The notes beneath the pieces are model-generated. The model was not told the origin of the DNA, searched no databases, and worked only from the letters and a program-made list of their open reading frames with translations. From Hyphomicrobium sp. (GTDB taxonomy: Bacteria > Pseudomonadota > Alphaproteobacteria > Rhizobiales > Hyphomicrobiaceae): a DNA stretch of 64,000 bases. The DNA is taken from NCBI GenBank assembly GCA_016716675.1, contig JADJVG010000006.1:124001-188000 (forward strand), read 5' to 3'. Positions 45,836 through 55,383 of the stretch are shown in pieces (positions within the stretch are counted from its first letter, which is position 1; each line of letters starts with the position of its first letter). A program made the position numbers and the translations under genes.

Positions 45836-46404
45836 TTACGCGGCCTTCGCCTTGCGACCGCCCTTGAAGCTGCGCAGACGGGCAGAACCCGGCTTTGCAG
45901 ACTGCGCCACGGTCGCCTGCGCAACGGGCTCACCGCCACGCTGCAGAATTTTGACCGATACCTCACGGGCCGCAAAGGCCTCGCGGAGCACTTCAACGCA
46001 GCGCTGCGGCTTGGCTACGCCACCCATGAACACGTCGAAAGCGGCAAAGCCGGTTTCCGAACGCGCCTGGACGGAAATGTGACCGTCGTCGAGCACAGCG
46101 GCACCCGATACGTCGCCGTCAGCGGCGGCGCGCAACAGGTGGACATGGGCCAAGCGGATGCCGGACACGTCCGCGCAACGCTTCAGCGTCCGCTCGATGT
46201 GCTTGACGTCATCCAGGCGCTTGGCGCCATAGAGGTCGATAAGAACGTGATAACCTGCGTGACTGGTGCTTTCTCGTTGAGAACCCGTCGAACCACGAAC
46301 AGAGTGCTCAGCAACAGAAACGGCGTGCGAAGATCTTCCTTTTGGGCGGTGCTTGAACGAGTCAAGTCCATCCCCAATTGGAAGAGGGTGTCATTAAAGG
46401 CCAT
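45836..46404 (-). CDS. S-adenosylmethionine-decarboxylase-like protein lacking the pyruvoyl serine, frame broken
   Basis: The joined protein has about 189 residues. It starts at ATG 46404 (GGGGAGGG just upstream) with FNDTLFQLGMDLTRSSTAQK, an N-terminus I know from alphaproteobacterial SpeD. It continues in the next frame with HAGYHVLIDLYGAKRLDD, VKHIERTLKRC and TGFAAFDVFMGG. One base is missing near 46330-46345. In active SpeD the chain self-cleaves at Glu-Ser of a ...ESH... motif to create the pyruvoyl cofactor. Here the aligned segment reads VLDDGHISVQ, with Gly in place of Ser, and the later Cys before the final Gly is also absent. It is probably not an active decarboxylase; a regulatory or structural role is a guess. 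Confidence 0.65.
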
Positions 46405-46714
46405 ATGACCCTCCCCAACCAGTAGACAGCGTTTGACCCGCCCGCTCCTTACCTCATTGGTTCTGGAAAACCTCGACCATGTTGGCAGGTGGACAGACGA
46501 GAGAACGTGCATATGAGGCCTACGCCCCCCCTACGCAAGAATTTTTTGTCCCCACGCCCAAATATTTTTTGTCGCGGCTTTACCGTGATTTAACAGCTCG
46601 CTAGTCACGCGCGTTTTCGATCGGCGCAGAGACGTCCGCTGACGCAAAATTAGCGCACCGCTGCGACGTTCTGGCATCGCGCCGCTGCGCACTGAAAGTG
46701 GCGGAAATGCTGGC
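46405..46714 (-). promoter_or_regulatory. 310-base intergenic region with paired direct repeats upstream of the SpeD-like gene
   Basis: No gene is supported here. On the plus strand ATTTTTTGTC occurs twice (46541-46550 and 46564-46573), 23 bases apart start to start, about two helical turns. The gap also carries a C7 run near 46525 and a strong Shine-Dalgarno just before the SpeD-like ATG. It could hold a regulator site or a structured leader. I could not match a known riboswitch. Confidence 0.4.
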
Positions 46715-49063
46715 CTACTGGGGCTTCAAGAACTTGTTGAGCAGATCCTTAGCGCTGGCCTTGGTATCCGATTGCGTGCCACTGCCGTTCTTTCCGAGCA
46801 GATCGTCAACAATCTGCTCGGCGTTCTTGCCCTTGAACTGTTTGCTAAGTCCCTTGACCGCCTCGATCGCCTTGCTGGGGTCGGCGAGGACGCCTTTGAG
46901 GTCCGGCTCGAACTTCGGCTTGTCCCAAGAGCCGACGATTCGCACGGGAATCTCGAGGCCGCTGAGCCCTTGTGCCCCTTGCTGCCCTTGCAGCGACGAA
47001 ACAACCTTCGGCTTGACGATGTAGTCGACGGTGCGGGCGGGGATCTGCACCGTACCGCCGCCGGTCACGCGCAGCAGCGGGCTGACCAACTGGAGGTCTT
47101 GGTTCTTCGCCTCGCCGTTGACGATGTTGAAGGATGCGCTCAGCTCGCTGAAATCGGTTTTTTCCGTCGGTGCCGCCTTCAGGCCCGACAGCTTGCCCTG
47201 CGAGATGCCGCGGATGGCACCCGGCACGTTGAAGCCGACAATGGCGCCGTCGTTGAATTTGAGCTCGGTTTTGCCGTTCATGGCTTCCAGAAGCTGCAAT
47301 TGGCTGTTGCCGCTAGACGCCAGCTGAAGGCCGACTTTGGCCTTGCCGGAAAGCCATTTCATGTCGGCAGCGTCTGTCAGGAATGGCAGGGCGGAAATGT
47401 CTTCGAGCGCGAAATTGGCGCCGACAGTTGCCGCTTTCCCGGTCGCATCGACGTTAAGGAAGCCTTTGCCGTGACCCTCATAGAGCTGAACCTCGTCGAA
47501 CGAGGTTTTCATAATCCGGTTTTTCAAGGCAACCGTCAGCGATGACTGCCCGACCTTGATGTCGTCGAAGATGAGCCTGCCGACTTTGAGCTTGGCGTCC
47601 GTATCGGCAACGCCGAGCAACGCCATGTTGAACGGCTCGCTCGACCAGCCTTTCCGCTGAGCATAGCCGTAGACTTTGGTCGGCGGCGCCTTCAGGAGGT
47701 TCTCGATTGCGTCGCCGCCATTGGGCGCACCGGCCGCGGGTGTCTTCTGCGCCTTTTCAGGGGCCTGCTCAGGGGCAGGTGCTGCTGGTGCCGGCGTGCT
47801 GCGCGCCGCGCCCGCGGCTCCGGTCATGTACTTGTTAAGATCAAGTTCGCTGATCTTCAGGTTGGCCTGAACGTAAGGTCTGACGCCGCCCGTCGTCACC
47901 GCGACGGTGCCAGTTGCCGTTGCACCATCGAGGCCGACATTGGCGTTGGACAGACTGGTGACGTTGCCATTGGTCTTCAGTTGCCCGCTGACCGACAGCG
48001 GTCCGAAGCCCGGAACCACCGGCAGCGCCGTTCCCAACCACTGGGCAAGGTCGCGAACGGAGCCGGACTTCGTGGTGATCTGGCCTTCGAGGTCAGCGCC
48101 ATCCTTGACCAGCAGGTTGCCATCGAAGCTGGCGTTGACGAAGCGGTTCTGAGCGGCAAACACCAGCCGCGCGGGTTGCTCTTCCAACACGGCCTTGGCG
48201 CTTGTCAGCTTGGCGTTGAAGTCGAGCTTCTCTCCGTGCCAGCCGAGATCGCCTTTGACCGTCATCGGGGCCTGCAGCGACTGCAAGGCCAGCTTGACGT
48301 TGATGGCTTTGACTTCCTGGCTCTGGCCGGAGCGCTCATCGGTGAAACGCACGGTGCCGTCTTCAATGCGCACATCGTCGAGCTGCAAGTGATCGACGTC
48401 GCTCAGCGAGCGCGGCAGAATTTTGCGGCGTTCTGCTGCGGCCGGTTCGGTGACGGCATCGCTTGCCGTGCCGGCGGCGCCGGCTGCCTGGGCGTAACGC
48501 ACGGGCGAGCCCAGCTCTGCAAAATTCCAATTCTTCTTGCCGGATTTGTCGATGCGCAGATCAAACACGGGCTGGCGCATGATCAGACGGCGCACTTCGA
48601 CGTTGCGATTGATCAGCGGCATGGTTTTGATGTTGACGTCGAGCGCCGCCGTCGTGGCCAGCTTATGTGAAGAGCCGGGTGGCCCCGAAAGCGATACGTC
48701 TTTCAGCGAAACGCCAAGCCCCGGATAGAATGAGAATGCCGCCGGTCCAGCGACGATCAGATCACGACCGGTCTTTTCTTTGACCTGCCGTGCGATGGTC
48801 GTGCGGATCAGTTCGCTGGGCGGATTGACGATCAGATAACCGATGCCTGCGCCGGCCACGATCAAGATGAGCAGGAACAGATACATCAGGCCGCGCAAGA
48901 AGCCGCCGCCACTACTGCGCTGTTTCGGTTTCGGACCGCGCGGGCGCCCGCCGCCGGGAGGAGGAGGACCGCGACGCGGCGGCTGTCCCGGTGGCCCGCC
49001 ACGTTCAGCACTCGGCCGGTAAGCGGCGAGAGGCGGCGGAGCAGGGGGGCGTTGCGGTGTCAT
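46715..49063 (-). CDS. AsmA-family envelope protein
   Basis: This protein of about 782 residues starts with a Pro/Gly/Arg-rich cytoplasmic stretch. One membrane anchor follows (LMYLFLLILIVAGAGIGYLI), then a long periplasmic beta-rich AsmA body (PGLGVSLKDVSLSG near the start). The C-terminal AsmA domain contains FNDGAIVGFNVPGAIRGISQ and a terminal DYIVKPKVV segment. AsmA relatives are implicated in lipid transport or outer-membrane assembly. ATG 49063 has GAGG upstream and is preferred over 49084. The interruption by Ala/Pro-rich linkers mid-protein (about residues 420-450) is common in the family. Confidence 0.88.
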   Translation of the reverse strand: MTPQRPPAPPPLAAYRPSAERGGPPGQPPRRGPPPPGGGRPRGPKPKQRSSGGGFLRGLMYLFLLILIVAGAGIGYLIVNPPSELIRTTIARQVKEKTGRDLIVAGPAAFSFYPGLGVSLKDVSLSGPPGSSHKLATTAALDVNIKTMPLINRNVEVRRLIMRQPVFDLRIDKSGKKNWNFAELGSPVRYAQAAGAAGTASDAVTEPAAAERRKILPRSLSDVDHLQLDDVRIEDGTVRFTDERSGQSQEVKAINVKLALQSLQAPMTVKGDLGWHGEKLDFNAKLTSAKAVLEEQPARLVFAAQNRFVNASFDGNLLVKDGADLEGQITTKSGSVRDLAQWLGTALPVVPGFGPLSVSGQLKTNGNVTSLSNANVGLDGATATGTVAVTTGGVRPYVQANLKISELDLNKYMTGAAGAARSTPAPAAPAPEQAPEKAQKTPAAGAPNGGDAIENLLKAPPTKVYGYAQRKGWSSEPFNMALLGVADTDAKLKVGRLIFDDIKVGQSSLTVALKNRIMKTSFDEVQLYEGHGKGFLNVDATGKAATVGANFALEDISALPFLTDAADMKWLSGKAKVGLQLASSGNSQLQLLEAMNGKTELKFNDGAIVGFNVPGAIRGISQGKLSGLKAAPTEKTDFSELSASFNIVNGEAKNQDLQLVSPLLRVTGGGTVQIPARTVDYIVKPKVVSSLQGQQGAQGLSGLEIPVRIVGSWDKPKFEPDLKGVLADPSKAIEAVKGLSKQFKGKNAEQIVDDLLGKNGSGTQSDTKASAKDLLNKFLKPQ

Positions 49064-49264
49064 CGTGTGCCTCAAGTCAATCAATCGCCATCGGCCGGCG
49101 CAACTTTCAGCGCCGGATGCAATCGCGCATCACTATTGCCGCGGATTATGTCACTTCAAAGCCACGCCATGCCAGCCCGAAGTGGCTGATTTCCCCCGTT
49201 GACGGAGGATTGATTGTTTCTCTCCGCGCATGGCAATCGCCATAGCGGGGCAAAGACCGGCACT

Positions 49265-50071
49265 CTACTGTTGAGTTGGCTTATTTTTGAGCAGCGATTC
49301 TTTCATCCGCACGATTCGCACCCACCGATAGAATGCAGTGATGGCGGCGAACTGAAAGCCCGTCATGCCGCCGGTAAAATGCGTGCGCACAAAATAATAC
49401 TTCAAGAAATTCCACGGCAGATCGACCAGCAGCCGAGCATTCAGCGCCGGCGCGGATTTGGGCTTTGAATGGGTGGCGTTGTAAGCCGCGCGTTCATCGC
49501 ACTTGCGGATCAGATCATCGAGCGAGCGCACCGAATAATGATCGAGCCCGCCCGGCAGATCGCCGACGCGCTCTGCGCCAGGATCGACGGAATCATGCAG
49601 GGTCGAATCTTTGAAGCGCACGCGCTGGCGATCATAGAGCCGCAGGCAGTAGTGGTCTCTCGCCCACATGCGCGGCTTCGACCATCCCGGATAGACGATG
49701 TTGACCGGCGTGCCGTAGGCGGCCAGCATCGGTGGCCCGCCTTGAAAGAGATTGGAGATCGCAAGCCGCAGCAACGGCGTGACGACTTCGTCGGCGTCGA
49801 GATTGAGCAACCAATCGTTGCGGCACTGCTCTTCGCCGAAGCGCTTTTGCTGACCAAATCCAGGCCAAGCGTTATAGATCACCTCAGCGCCTGCGGCCTG
49901 AGCCACGGCAACGGTATCATCCGTGCTGCCGGAATCGATGACGATAACTTCATCAACCCAATCGGCAACCGACGCGATCGTGCGGGCGATGCGATCGGCT
50001 TCGTTGAACGCAATAATGAAGCACGACACCGGCAGGCGATGGGTGTTGAGGGTCGCAGCAGAATCGGTCAC
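49265..50071 (-). CDS. family 2 glycosyltransferase, LPS-core WaaE/KdtX-like
   Basis: The 268-residue protein has the GT-A signature of WaaE/KdtX-type transferases: VSCFIIAFNEADRIARTI, DEVIVIDSGSTDDTV, GFGQQKRFGEEQC, and the metal-binding LLNLDADEVV. KDSTLHDSV and a C-terminal HFTGGMTGFQFAAITAFYRW region close the family pattern. Such enzymes add a sugar to the LPS inner core in the cytoplasm. The start overlaps the stop of the upstream glycosyltransferase by 4 bases, so the two act in one pathway. The sugar specificity is not readable. Confidence 0.87.
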   Translation of the reverse strand: MTDSAATLNTHRLPVSCFIIAFNEADRIARTIASVADWVDEVIVIDSGSTDDTVAVAQAAGAEVIYNAWPGFGQQKRFGEEQCRNDWLLNLDADEVVTPLLRLAISNLFQGGPPMLAAYGTPVNIVYPGWSKPRMWARDHYCLRLYDRQRVRFKDSTLHDSVDPGAERVGDLPGGLDHYSVRSLDDLIRKCDERAAYNATHSKPKSAPALNARLLVDLPWNFLKYYFVRTHFTGGMTGFQFAAITAFYRWVRIVRMKESLLKNKPTQQ

Positions 50072-51276
50072 TGCGCTCTCCTGCGGGCCAGAACGGTATC
50101 GTAGACGGCGAGCGTTTTGCGGGTCAGTTGTTCAAGCGTAAACCGCGAGCGCACATGCGCGGCTCCACGCGCGCCGCACGCTTTTCTCTCGGCAGGTGTC
50201 CACGACAACATGGTTGCGATGGCGTCGGCGGTCGCTTTGGCATCGGCATACGGCACCCGCAGGCCGGACGCATTTTCAAGCGTAACATCCGGCGCGGTCA
50301 GCGCTACTTCGCGCCCCGGCCCGGTATCTGAGACGATCATCGGCACGCCCATCGCCTGGGCTTCGATAGCGACGCGCGGCAAGCCTTCCTGTTCAGAGAT
50401 ATTGAGCGAGATGTCGGTGATTGCATAGGCAGCCGCCATATCCTTGACGTGACCGGGAAACCGCAGTGCTTCAGCAACACCGAGTTTTGCGGCTTGCGCT
50501 TCGAGCTGCGCCTTAAACTCCGGCTTCTCGATTTCGCCGGCGAGCACGCAAACAACGTCGGCTGCTCCGCGCTGTTTCAACAGCCCGAGGGCATAAACCA
50601 GATACTGCTGCGCTTTGCGCGGCGTAATGCGGCCCGCCAGCAAGAGCACCGGCTTCGATCCGTCCGCATTCAAATCCTTGCGCACTGCCGCGATGCGCTC
50701 GGCCGTCACGGCGGCGGGTTCGAACTTCGCGGGGTCGAAGGCCCGATGAATGATGGCGATGCGCTGTTCTGGCGTGTGGTAGCGGGTGCGGATCAGGTGG
50801 GCCATGTAGTCGGATACTGCAATGACGGTGTCGCTGCGGGCCATCACACTATTGTAGAGATTTTTGAGTTTGCCGCGTTCGGAATATTCCGAGTGATAAG
50901 TCGTGACAAACGGGATCTTGGCTCTGCGCGCTGCAGCCAGCGCGCTCCACGCCGGGGCGCGGCTGCGGGCGTGAATGATTGCAACATTCCTGCTGCGAAT
51001 GAGGTGTGCAAGGCGTCTGGCATTGAGCGCCAGCGTCACCGGGTTCTTGGTCGCAACCGGCATCTCGATGTGTTCGGCACCGACGGCACGCAACCCCTCG
51101 ACCAGCTGGCCGCCTTGCGACACGACGATGGCGCGGTTACCCGCTTTGACGAGCGCTTCCGCGATCTGCAGGCATCCTAGCTCCGCGCCGCCGGCACGCA
51201 TGCGCGGAATGACTTGCAGGATGGTCAAACCCTCGGGCACTGTAGCTCCTGGCGTCAAGCCTCGCTCGCGCGACAT
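50068..51276 (-). CDS. family 4 glycosyltransferase
   Basis: This GT-B enzyme of about 402 residues has the N-terminal acceptor domain beginning ILQVIPRMRAGGAELG. Its C-terminal domain includes VLLLAGRITPRKAQQYLVYA and the donor-binding EX7E segment NISEQEGLPRVAIEAQAMG. It probably adds a sugar to LPS or another surface glycan, together with the overlapping WaaE-like gene. I start at ATG 51276; 51339 would run deep into the divergent hydrolase gene. Confidence 0.88.
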   Translation of the reverse strand: MSRERGLTPGATVPEGLTILQVIPRMRAGGAELGCLQIAEALVKAGNRAIVVSQGGQLVEGLRAVGAEHIEMPVATKNPVTLALNARRLAHLIRSRNVAIIHARSRAPAWSALAAARRAKIPFVTTYHSEYSERGKLKNLYNSVMARSDTVIAVSDYMAHLIRTRYHTPEQRIAIIHRAFDPAKFEPAAVTAERIAAVRKDLNADGSKPVLLLAGRITPRKAQQYLVYALGLLKQRGAADVVCVLAGEIEKPEFKAQLEAQAAKLGVAEALRFPGHVKDMAAAYAITDISLNISEQEGLPRVAIEAQAMGVPMIVSDTGPGREVALTAPDVTLENASGLRVPYADAKATADAIATMLSWTPAERKACGARGAAHVRSRFTLEQLTRKTLAVYDTVLARRRAQ

Positions 51277-51290
51277 GCGCCAAGGCAATT

Positions 51291-52106
51291 GTGAAGAGGT
51301 TCTATAAGGTGCAGGGCAACGAACCGCAAACCGGAACAAACTATTTAGACGTCGGCAGTGGTGAAATGGCCCGGTCGATCGCGTATCGGCAGACGCCGGG
51401 CGCGACAGTCGGCGCTACGGGGCTGTTCTGGCTGTCAGGGTTCATGTCGGATATGGCATCGACCAAGGCGACGGCGGTTGTTTCTTGGGCAGGGCAGCAC
51501 GGTCTGGCCGCCACGGTTTTCGATTATTCCGGGCATGGCATATCGAGCGGAAAATTTACCGACGGCACCCTCGGCAAGTGGCTGGAGGAGGCGGCGGCGG
51601 TCTTCACGCGCGTCACCCGCGGGCCCCAGGTGATCATCGGCTCCAGCATGGGCGGGCACATTGCCTTGCTGTTGCTGCGCAAACTCGCGAAGGAAGCCCC
51701 CGAGCACGCCGCGCGCATCAAAGGTGCGGTCTTAATCGCGCCGGCGTGGGACATGACCGAAGAGCTGATGTGGAAGAAGTTCCCCGACGACGCCCGCCGC
51801 GCGCTTCTGGACGATGGCGTCTATCTGCGCGCCTCGGCCTATAGTGAACCCTACCCGATCACGCGCGCCTTGATCGAGGACGGTCGTGCGCATTTGCTGG
51901 CCCGCCATCCGTTCGATCCGGGCTGTCCGGTTATCATCCTGCAGGGCCTGCTCGATGCGGACGTGCCCGCCGAACACACGCGCCAACTGCTGACGTTTTT
52001 GAAAGGGCAGCCGGTGCGCCTCGTCGAGATTGCGGACGGTGAACATCGCCTGTCGCGGCCCGAAGACCTCGACAAACTCTATGCCGCGATCGCTGACTTG
52101 GCGTGA
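51291..52106 (+). CDS. alpha/beta hydrolase
   Basis: The 271-residue protein has the hydrolase fold. The oxyanion region is LFWLSGFMSDM, the strand VFDYSGHGISSG and the nucleophile elbow IIGSSMGGHIAL. The acid is in LLDADVPAEH and the histidine in ADGEHRLSRPED. It resembles palmitoyl-protein thioesterase ABHD10-like and dienelactone-hydrolase-like bacterial proteins; the substrate is unknown. The start is GTG 51291, 14 bases from the divergent glycosyltransferase; an in-frame ATG at 51366 is the alternative. Confidence 0.82.
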   Translation: MKRFYKVQGNEPQTGTNYLDVGSGEMARSIAYRQTPGATVGATGLFWLSGFMSDMASTKATAVVSWAGQHGLAATVFDYSGHGISSGKFTDGTLGKWLEEAAAVFTRVTRGPQVIIGSSMGGHIALLLLRKLAKEAPEHAARIKGAVLIAPAWDMTEELMWKKFPDDARRALLDDGVYLRASAYSEPYPITRALIEDGRAHLLARHPFDPGCPVIILQGLLDADVPAEHTRQLLTFLKGQPVRLVEIADGEHRLSRPEDLDKLYAAIADLA

Positions 52107-52109
52107 CGC

Positions 52110-53207
52110 CTATTTGTCGGAATCGCGCGCCACGTCCTGGTGCGGCAGGTTTTCAGCGATGGCATCTTCGATGGCCGGTGTTCCCGCCGCTTTGGCGGTC
52201 GCTTCAGGCACCACCCAAACTTTAAAATCCGGCGTTGCGATTGGGTTATTGCAGGTCAGCACACCAGCCGCTGCCTTGCACGATGCATCCGGCTCTGTCA
52301 GGTACGTGCGCGACGGATCGTTTGAGGCGGAGCCCAATTCGATCAGCTGCAGCAGCGCACCTTTCTGCAAGGCGACATTGCGATAGGCGCAGGCGATCTT
52401 GCCTTTGCATGACTCGCGGCTGATCTCGGCCGTCGATTTCAATTTGAGCGCGTCGCCCTTGCTGATCTTGACGGCGTCGGCCGACAAGCCAGCGGACACG
52501 AAGCAGGTCTCCGCAAAGCAGATGATCGGATCGTGGCTTTGGCCGGCGTTTTCAGCGCTTGAGGCGCTGTCGAGTTCGATCGATAGCAAAATGGTGGCAG
52601 GCTGCGTCGGCGCGGCGACGGCCGCAGGTGGCGCTGCAGGCGCTGCTGTCTCAGCCTTGGCGACATCGGGTTTCGGCGATGGAGCTGTCTGAGCCGGCGC
52701 CTCCACGAGCTTTTGCGGTACGGGTGCGGGCGTGACTGCCGGTGCGACCACCGGTATCACGGCTGCAGCGCTCGGTGGCGTCTTGGCACTCTGAGTTGGC
52801 GGTGGTGTGACGGGCGCAACGGCCTTTTTCAGGCTCGGCGCAACGGGCACCGGCGCACTCGGTGCAGGCGCCACTTTTTCGAGTTCGGCTTGCTCGGCGC
52901 GGGCGCGGCGGAGCATGTCCATTTCGTAGTCGAGGGGCGGACGCTGCGGTGTGGTAGCCGTCTCGGCAACGGCTTTCGATTTGGCGAACGGCGCCACTAC
53001 AGGTGTTTCCGCCACCGGCTGTTTGGGCGCGACTTGCGGCTTCGGCGCTATTTTCTCAGCAGGGTTCTCTGCGAATTTCTGGGCGATGACCTGCGCCGCG
53101 CTTGGCGGCTCGGCAGCCGTGGCGGGCGCTGAAAAGACCGGGTGAACAACGGCCAAGAACGCCGTAGTCAACGCGACAGTGCAACCAAACCCCAACCCTC
53201 GCACCAT
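52110..53207 (-). CDS. secreted Pro/Ala-rich protein with a cysteine-bearing C-terminal domain
   Basis: The 365-residue product has a signal peptide (cleavage near FSAPATA-A). About 180 residues of Pro/Ala/Val-rich low complexity follow, then a C-terminal domain of about 150 residues with six cysteines (IICFAETCFVS, SCKGKIACAY, ASCKAA, LTCNN). The C-terminal part, with an xxCFAETCFV core and VALQKGALLQLIELG, recalls the invasion-associated locus B (IalB) domain of alphaproteobacteria. I cannot confirm this without a profile search. It probably spans the periplasm with a flexible stalk. It is convergent with the hydrolase gene. Confidence 0.65.
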   Translation of the reverse strand: MVRGLGFGCTVALTTAFLAVVHPVFSAPATAAEPPSAAQVIAQKFAENPAEKIAPKPQVAPKQPVAETPVVAPFAKSKAVAETATTPQRPPLDYEMDMLRRARAEQAELEKVAPAPSAPVPVAPSLKKAVAPVTPPPTQSAKTPPSAAAVIPVVAPAVTPAPVPQKLVEAPAQTAPSPKPDVAKAETAAPAAPPAAVAAPTQPATILLSIELDSASSAENAGQSHDPIICFAETCFVSAGLSADAVKISKGDALKLKSTAEISRESCKGKIACAYRNVALQKGALLQLIELGSASNDPSRTYLTEPDASCKAAAGVLTCNNPIATPDFKVWVVPEATAKAAGTPAIEDAIAENLPHQDVARDSDK

Positions 53208-53335
53208 GATGGCCCTCGATGCCCAAACTGCAATATAGACTTCGTGCGCTCAAAAAGAAGCGCGCCGCTCCCCGTCACGCTGCGCCCGCATTCGGGCGGA
53301 ATGGCGGATACCGTGTGACGGCGGCAAGGAAAGCA

Positions 53336-54206
53336 TCAGCCGCCCCCGCGTAAAATTGCCCGCAAGCCGTCGCGATAACTCGGGTGCCTCAGCGTTACGC
53401 CCAGTTTGCTTTTGAGCCGCGTATTGGAAACCCGCTTACTCTCTGAATAAAAGCTGCGCGCCATGGGGGTCAGCGTCGTTGTTTCAAAATCCAAATCCGG
53501 CGGTACGGGCAACCCGAGCAGTTCGGCGCCGAAGGCCACGACGTCCTGCGGCGGCGCCGGTTCATTATCGGTCACGTTATAGACGCTGCCGGCGTGCGGC
53601 ATGGCGATGCCGGCTTCGACGGCTGCGGCAATGTCTTCGACGTGGATGCGGTTGAACACCTGTCCAGATTTAACGATGCGGCGCGCTTCGCCGGAGCGCA
53701 AATCGTCCAGCGTGCTGCGACCGGGGCCGTAGATCCCAGGCAAGCGGAAGACCATGATAGCTTTGCTGGCGCGACCGCCCAAACTCCAGCCAAGCGGTCT
53801 CGGCGTTAAGACGCCGCTTGCCGCGGTCGGAAGCGGGCAGCGCCGGGGTGTCTTCGTCCACCCACCCGCCAGCGGTATCGCCGTAAACGCCGACCGTCGA
53901 AAAATAGCCTATCCACGAGATGCTGGGGCTTGCCGCAATATCTTCGCCGAATACGTTGAGCGCCGGGTCACCCGCCGCATCCGGCGGGATGGAGAGCAGC
54001 ACATGCGTTGCCGACTGCAGTGCAGCCGCGATTTCATCAGTATGAGTGCGGCCATCGAAAACGAAGCCGTGATAGCCGCGCGCATTCAACTGCGCGGCGC
54101 CTTCGGCGTGCGTCGACGTACCGGAGATGCGCCAGCCGAGTGCAGCCAGATCTCGGGCGACATAGCCAGAGCTGTAGCCCAGTCCGAAACAGAATAGATG
54201 CGTCAT
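53336..54206 (-). CDS. NAD-dependent epimerase/dehydratase-like (SDR) protein, frame broken
   Basis: Two frames join into about 289 residues. The N-terminal part MTHLFCFGLGYSSGYVARDL replaces the usual GxxGxxG with GLGYSSGYVA, followed by ISWIGYFSTVGVYGDTAGGW (Ser and Tyr region). The C-terminal part runs from RASKAIMVFRLPGIYGPGRS to the end and contains FNRIHVEDIAAAVEA. One extra base in CCC at 53778-53780 breaks the frame between WLEFG and GRASKAI. Relatives are atypical extended SDRs often labelled YeeZ-like; substrate unknown. Its ATG overlaps the queG stop. Confidence 0.7.
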
Positions 54207-55359
54207 GCAGTGAGATCACTCGAGTTGCGCTGCCATTCGGCAATGACGCCGGGATCGGTCTCGCGGGGCTTATAGGTGCGGCGTAATTTGTCAGTTTCTG
54301 CGGTCTCGGCAAGTATTGAAATTGCCCAAACGGCCATGGCCCGCACCAGCGGCGATGCATCCTGCAAAAGTTCTTTTGCGGCAGGCACATGGCGCGCGTC
54401 GCCGGAATTCGCGGCGGCGATCAGCGCGTTGCGCACGATGCGATCGCGGCCGGTGCGCTTGACCGGGGTGCCCGCAAAGCGCTTGCGAAACGCGGCATCG
54501 TCGAGCGCCAAAATTTCGGCGATCGAGGGGCCGCGGTCGCGGCGGTCGCTGCATATTTGGCCTCGCGGGACACTTCCGCGAATTTGTTCCACGGACAGAC
54601 CGCCAAGCAATCATCGCAGCCGAAAATGCGGTTACCCATGGGCGCGCGAAATTCTTCCGAGATGTGGCCGCGATATTCGATCGACAGGTACGCGAGGCAG
54701 CGGCGGGCATCGAGCTGATAGGGTGCAGGGAAGGCGCGCGTCGGGCAAGCGTCCAGGCAGCGCGTGCACGAGCCGCAATGATCGCTTTCCGGCGCATCCG
54801 GCGGCAGTTCAGCCGTCGTCAGTATGGCGCCAAGGAACAGCCATGAGCCATGCTCGCGCGACACCAGATTCGTATGCTTGCCCTGCCAGCCAACACCGGC
54901 CAGTTGCGCCAGCGGCTTTTCCATCAACGGTGCGGTATCGACGAAGACTTTCACATCAGCTCCGGATTTGCGCGCGAAGCTAGCAGCGAGCGTCTTGATC
55001 TTGCCTTTCAGAACATCATGGTAATCGCGGCCCTGGGCGTAGACGGAAATCATGCCACGTTCGGGATCACTCAGCGCGGCCATCGGATCGCTGTCGGGCG
55101 CATAGGAATGACCAACGATAATGGCGGTGCGCGCCTCAGGCCACAGCACACGCGGATCGGCACGCCGGTCGGCGGTCGTCGCCATCCATTCCATATCGCC
55201 GTGCCGACCTTCGTCGAGAAACGTGCGCAGGCGATCGTGTTGCGTAACGCCGTCAAGCGCGGCAACGCCAACAGAGCTGAACCCGAGCGCGCGCGCTTGC
55301 TCTGTTAGAAAAGCTTTCAAAGCTGCGGAAGTGGGTTCAGGAACAGGCACCAGGCGCAC
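54203..55359 (-). CDS. queG: epoxyqueuosine reductase, frame broken
   Basis: QueG performs the last step of queuosine tRNA modification with cobalamin and two [4Fe-4S] clusters. The joined protein has about 385 residues and shows LGFSSVGVAAL near the N-terminus, VDTAPLMEKPLAQLAGVGW, and WQGKHTNLVS. The cluster motifs are CGSCTRCLDACPTRAF and CDDCLAVCPWNKFA, and it ends in a HEAT-like tail (RNALIAAANSGDARHVPAAK). One base is missing near 54540-54557, between REAKYAAT and DRRDRGPSIAEIL. It uses the cobalamin also required by NrdJ. Confidence 0.82.
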
Positions 55360-55383
55360 ACGCGGTTACAGTGATTGGGCGTT

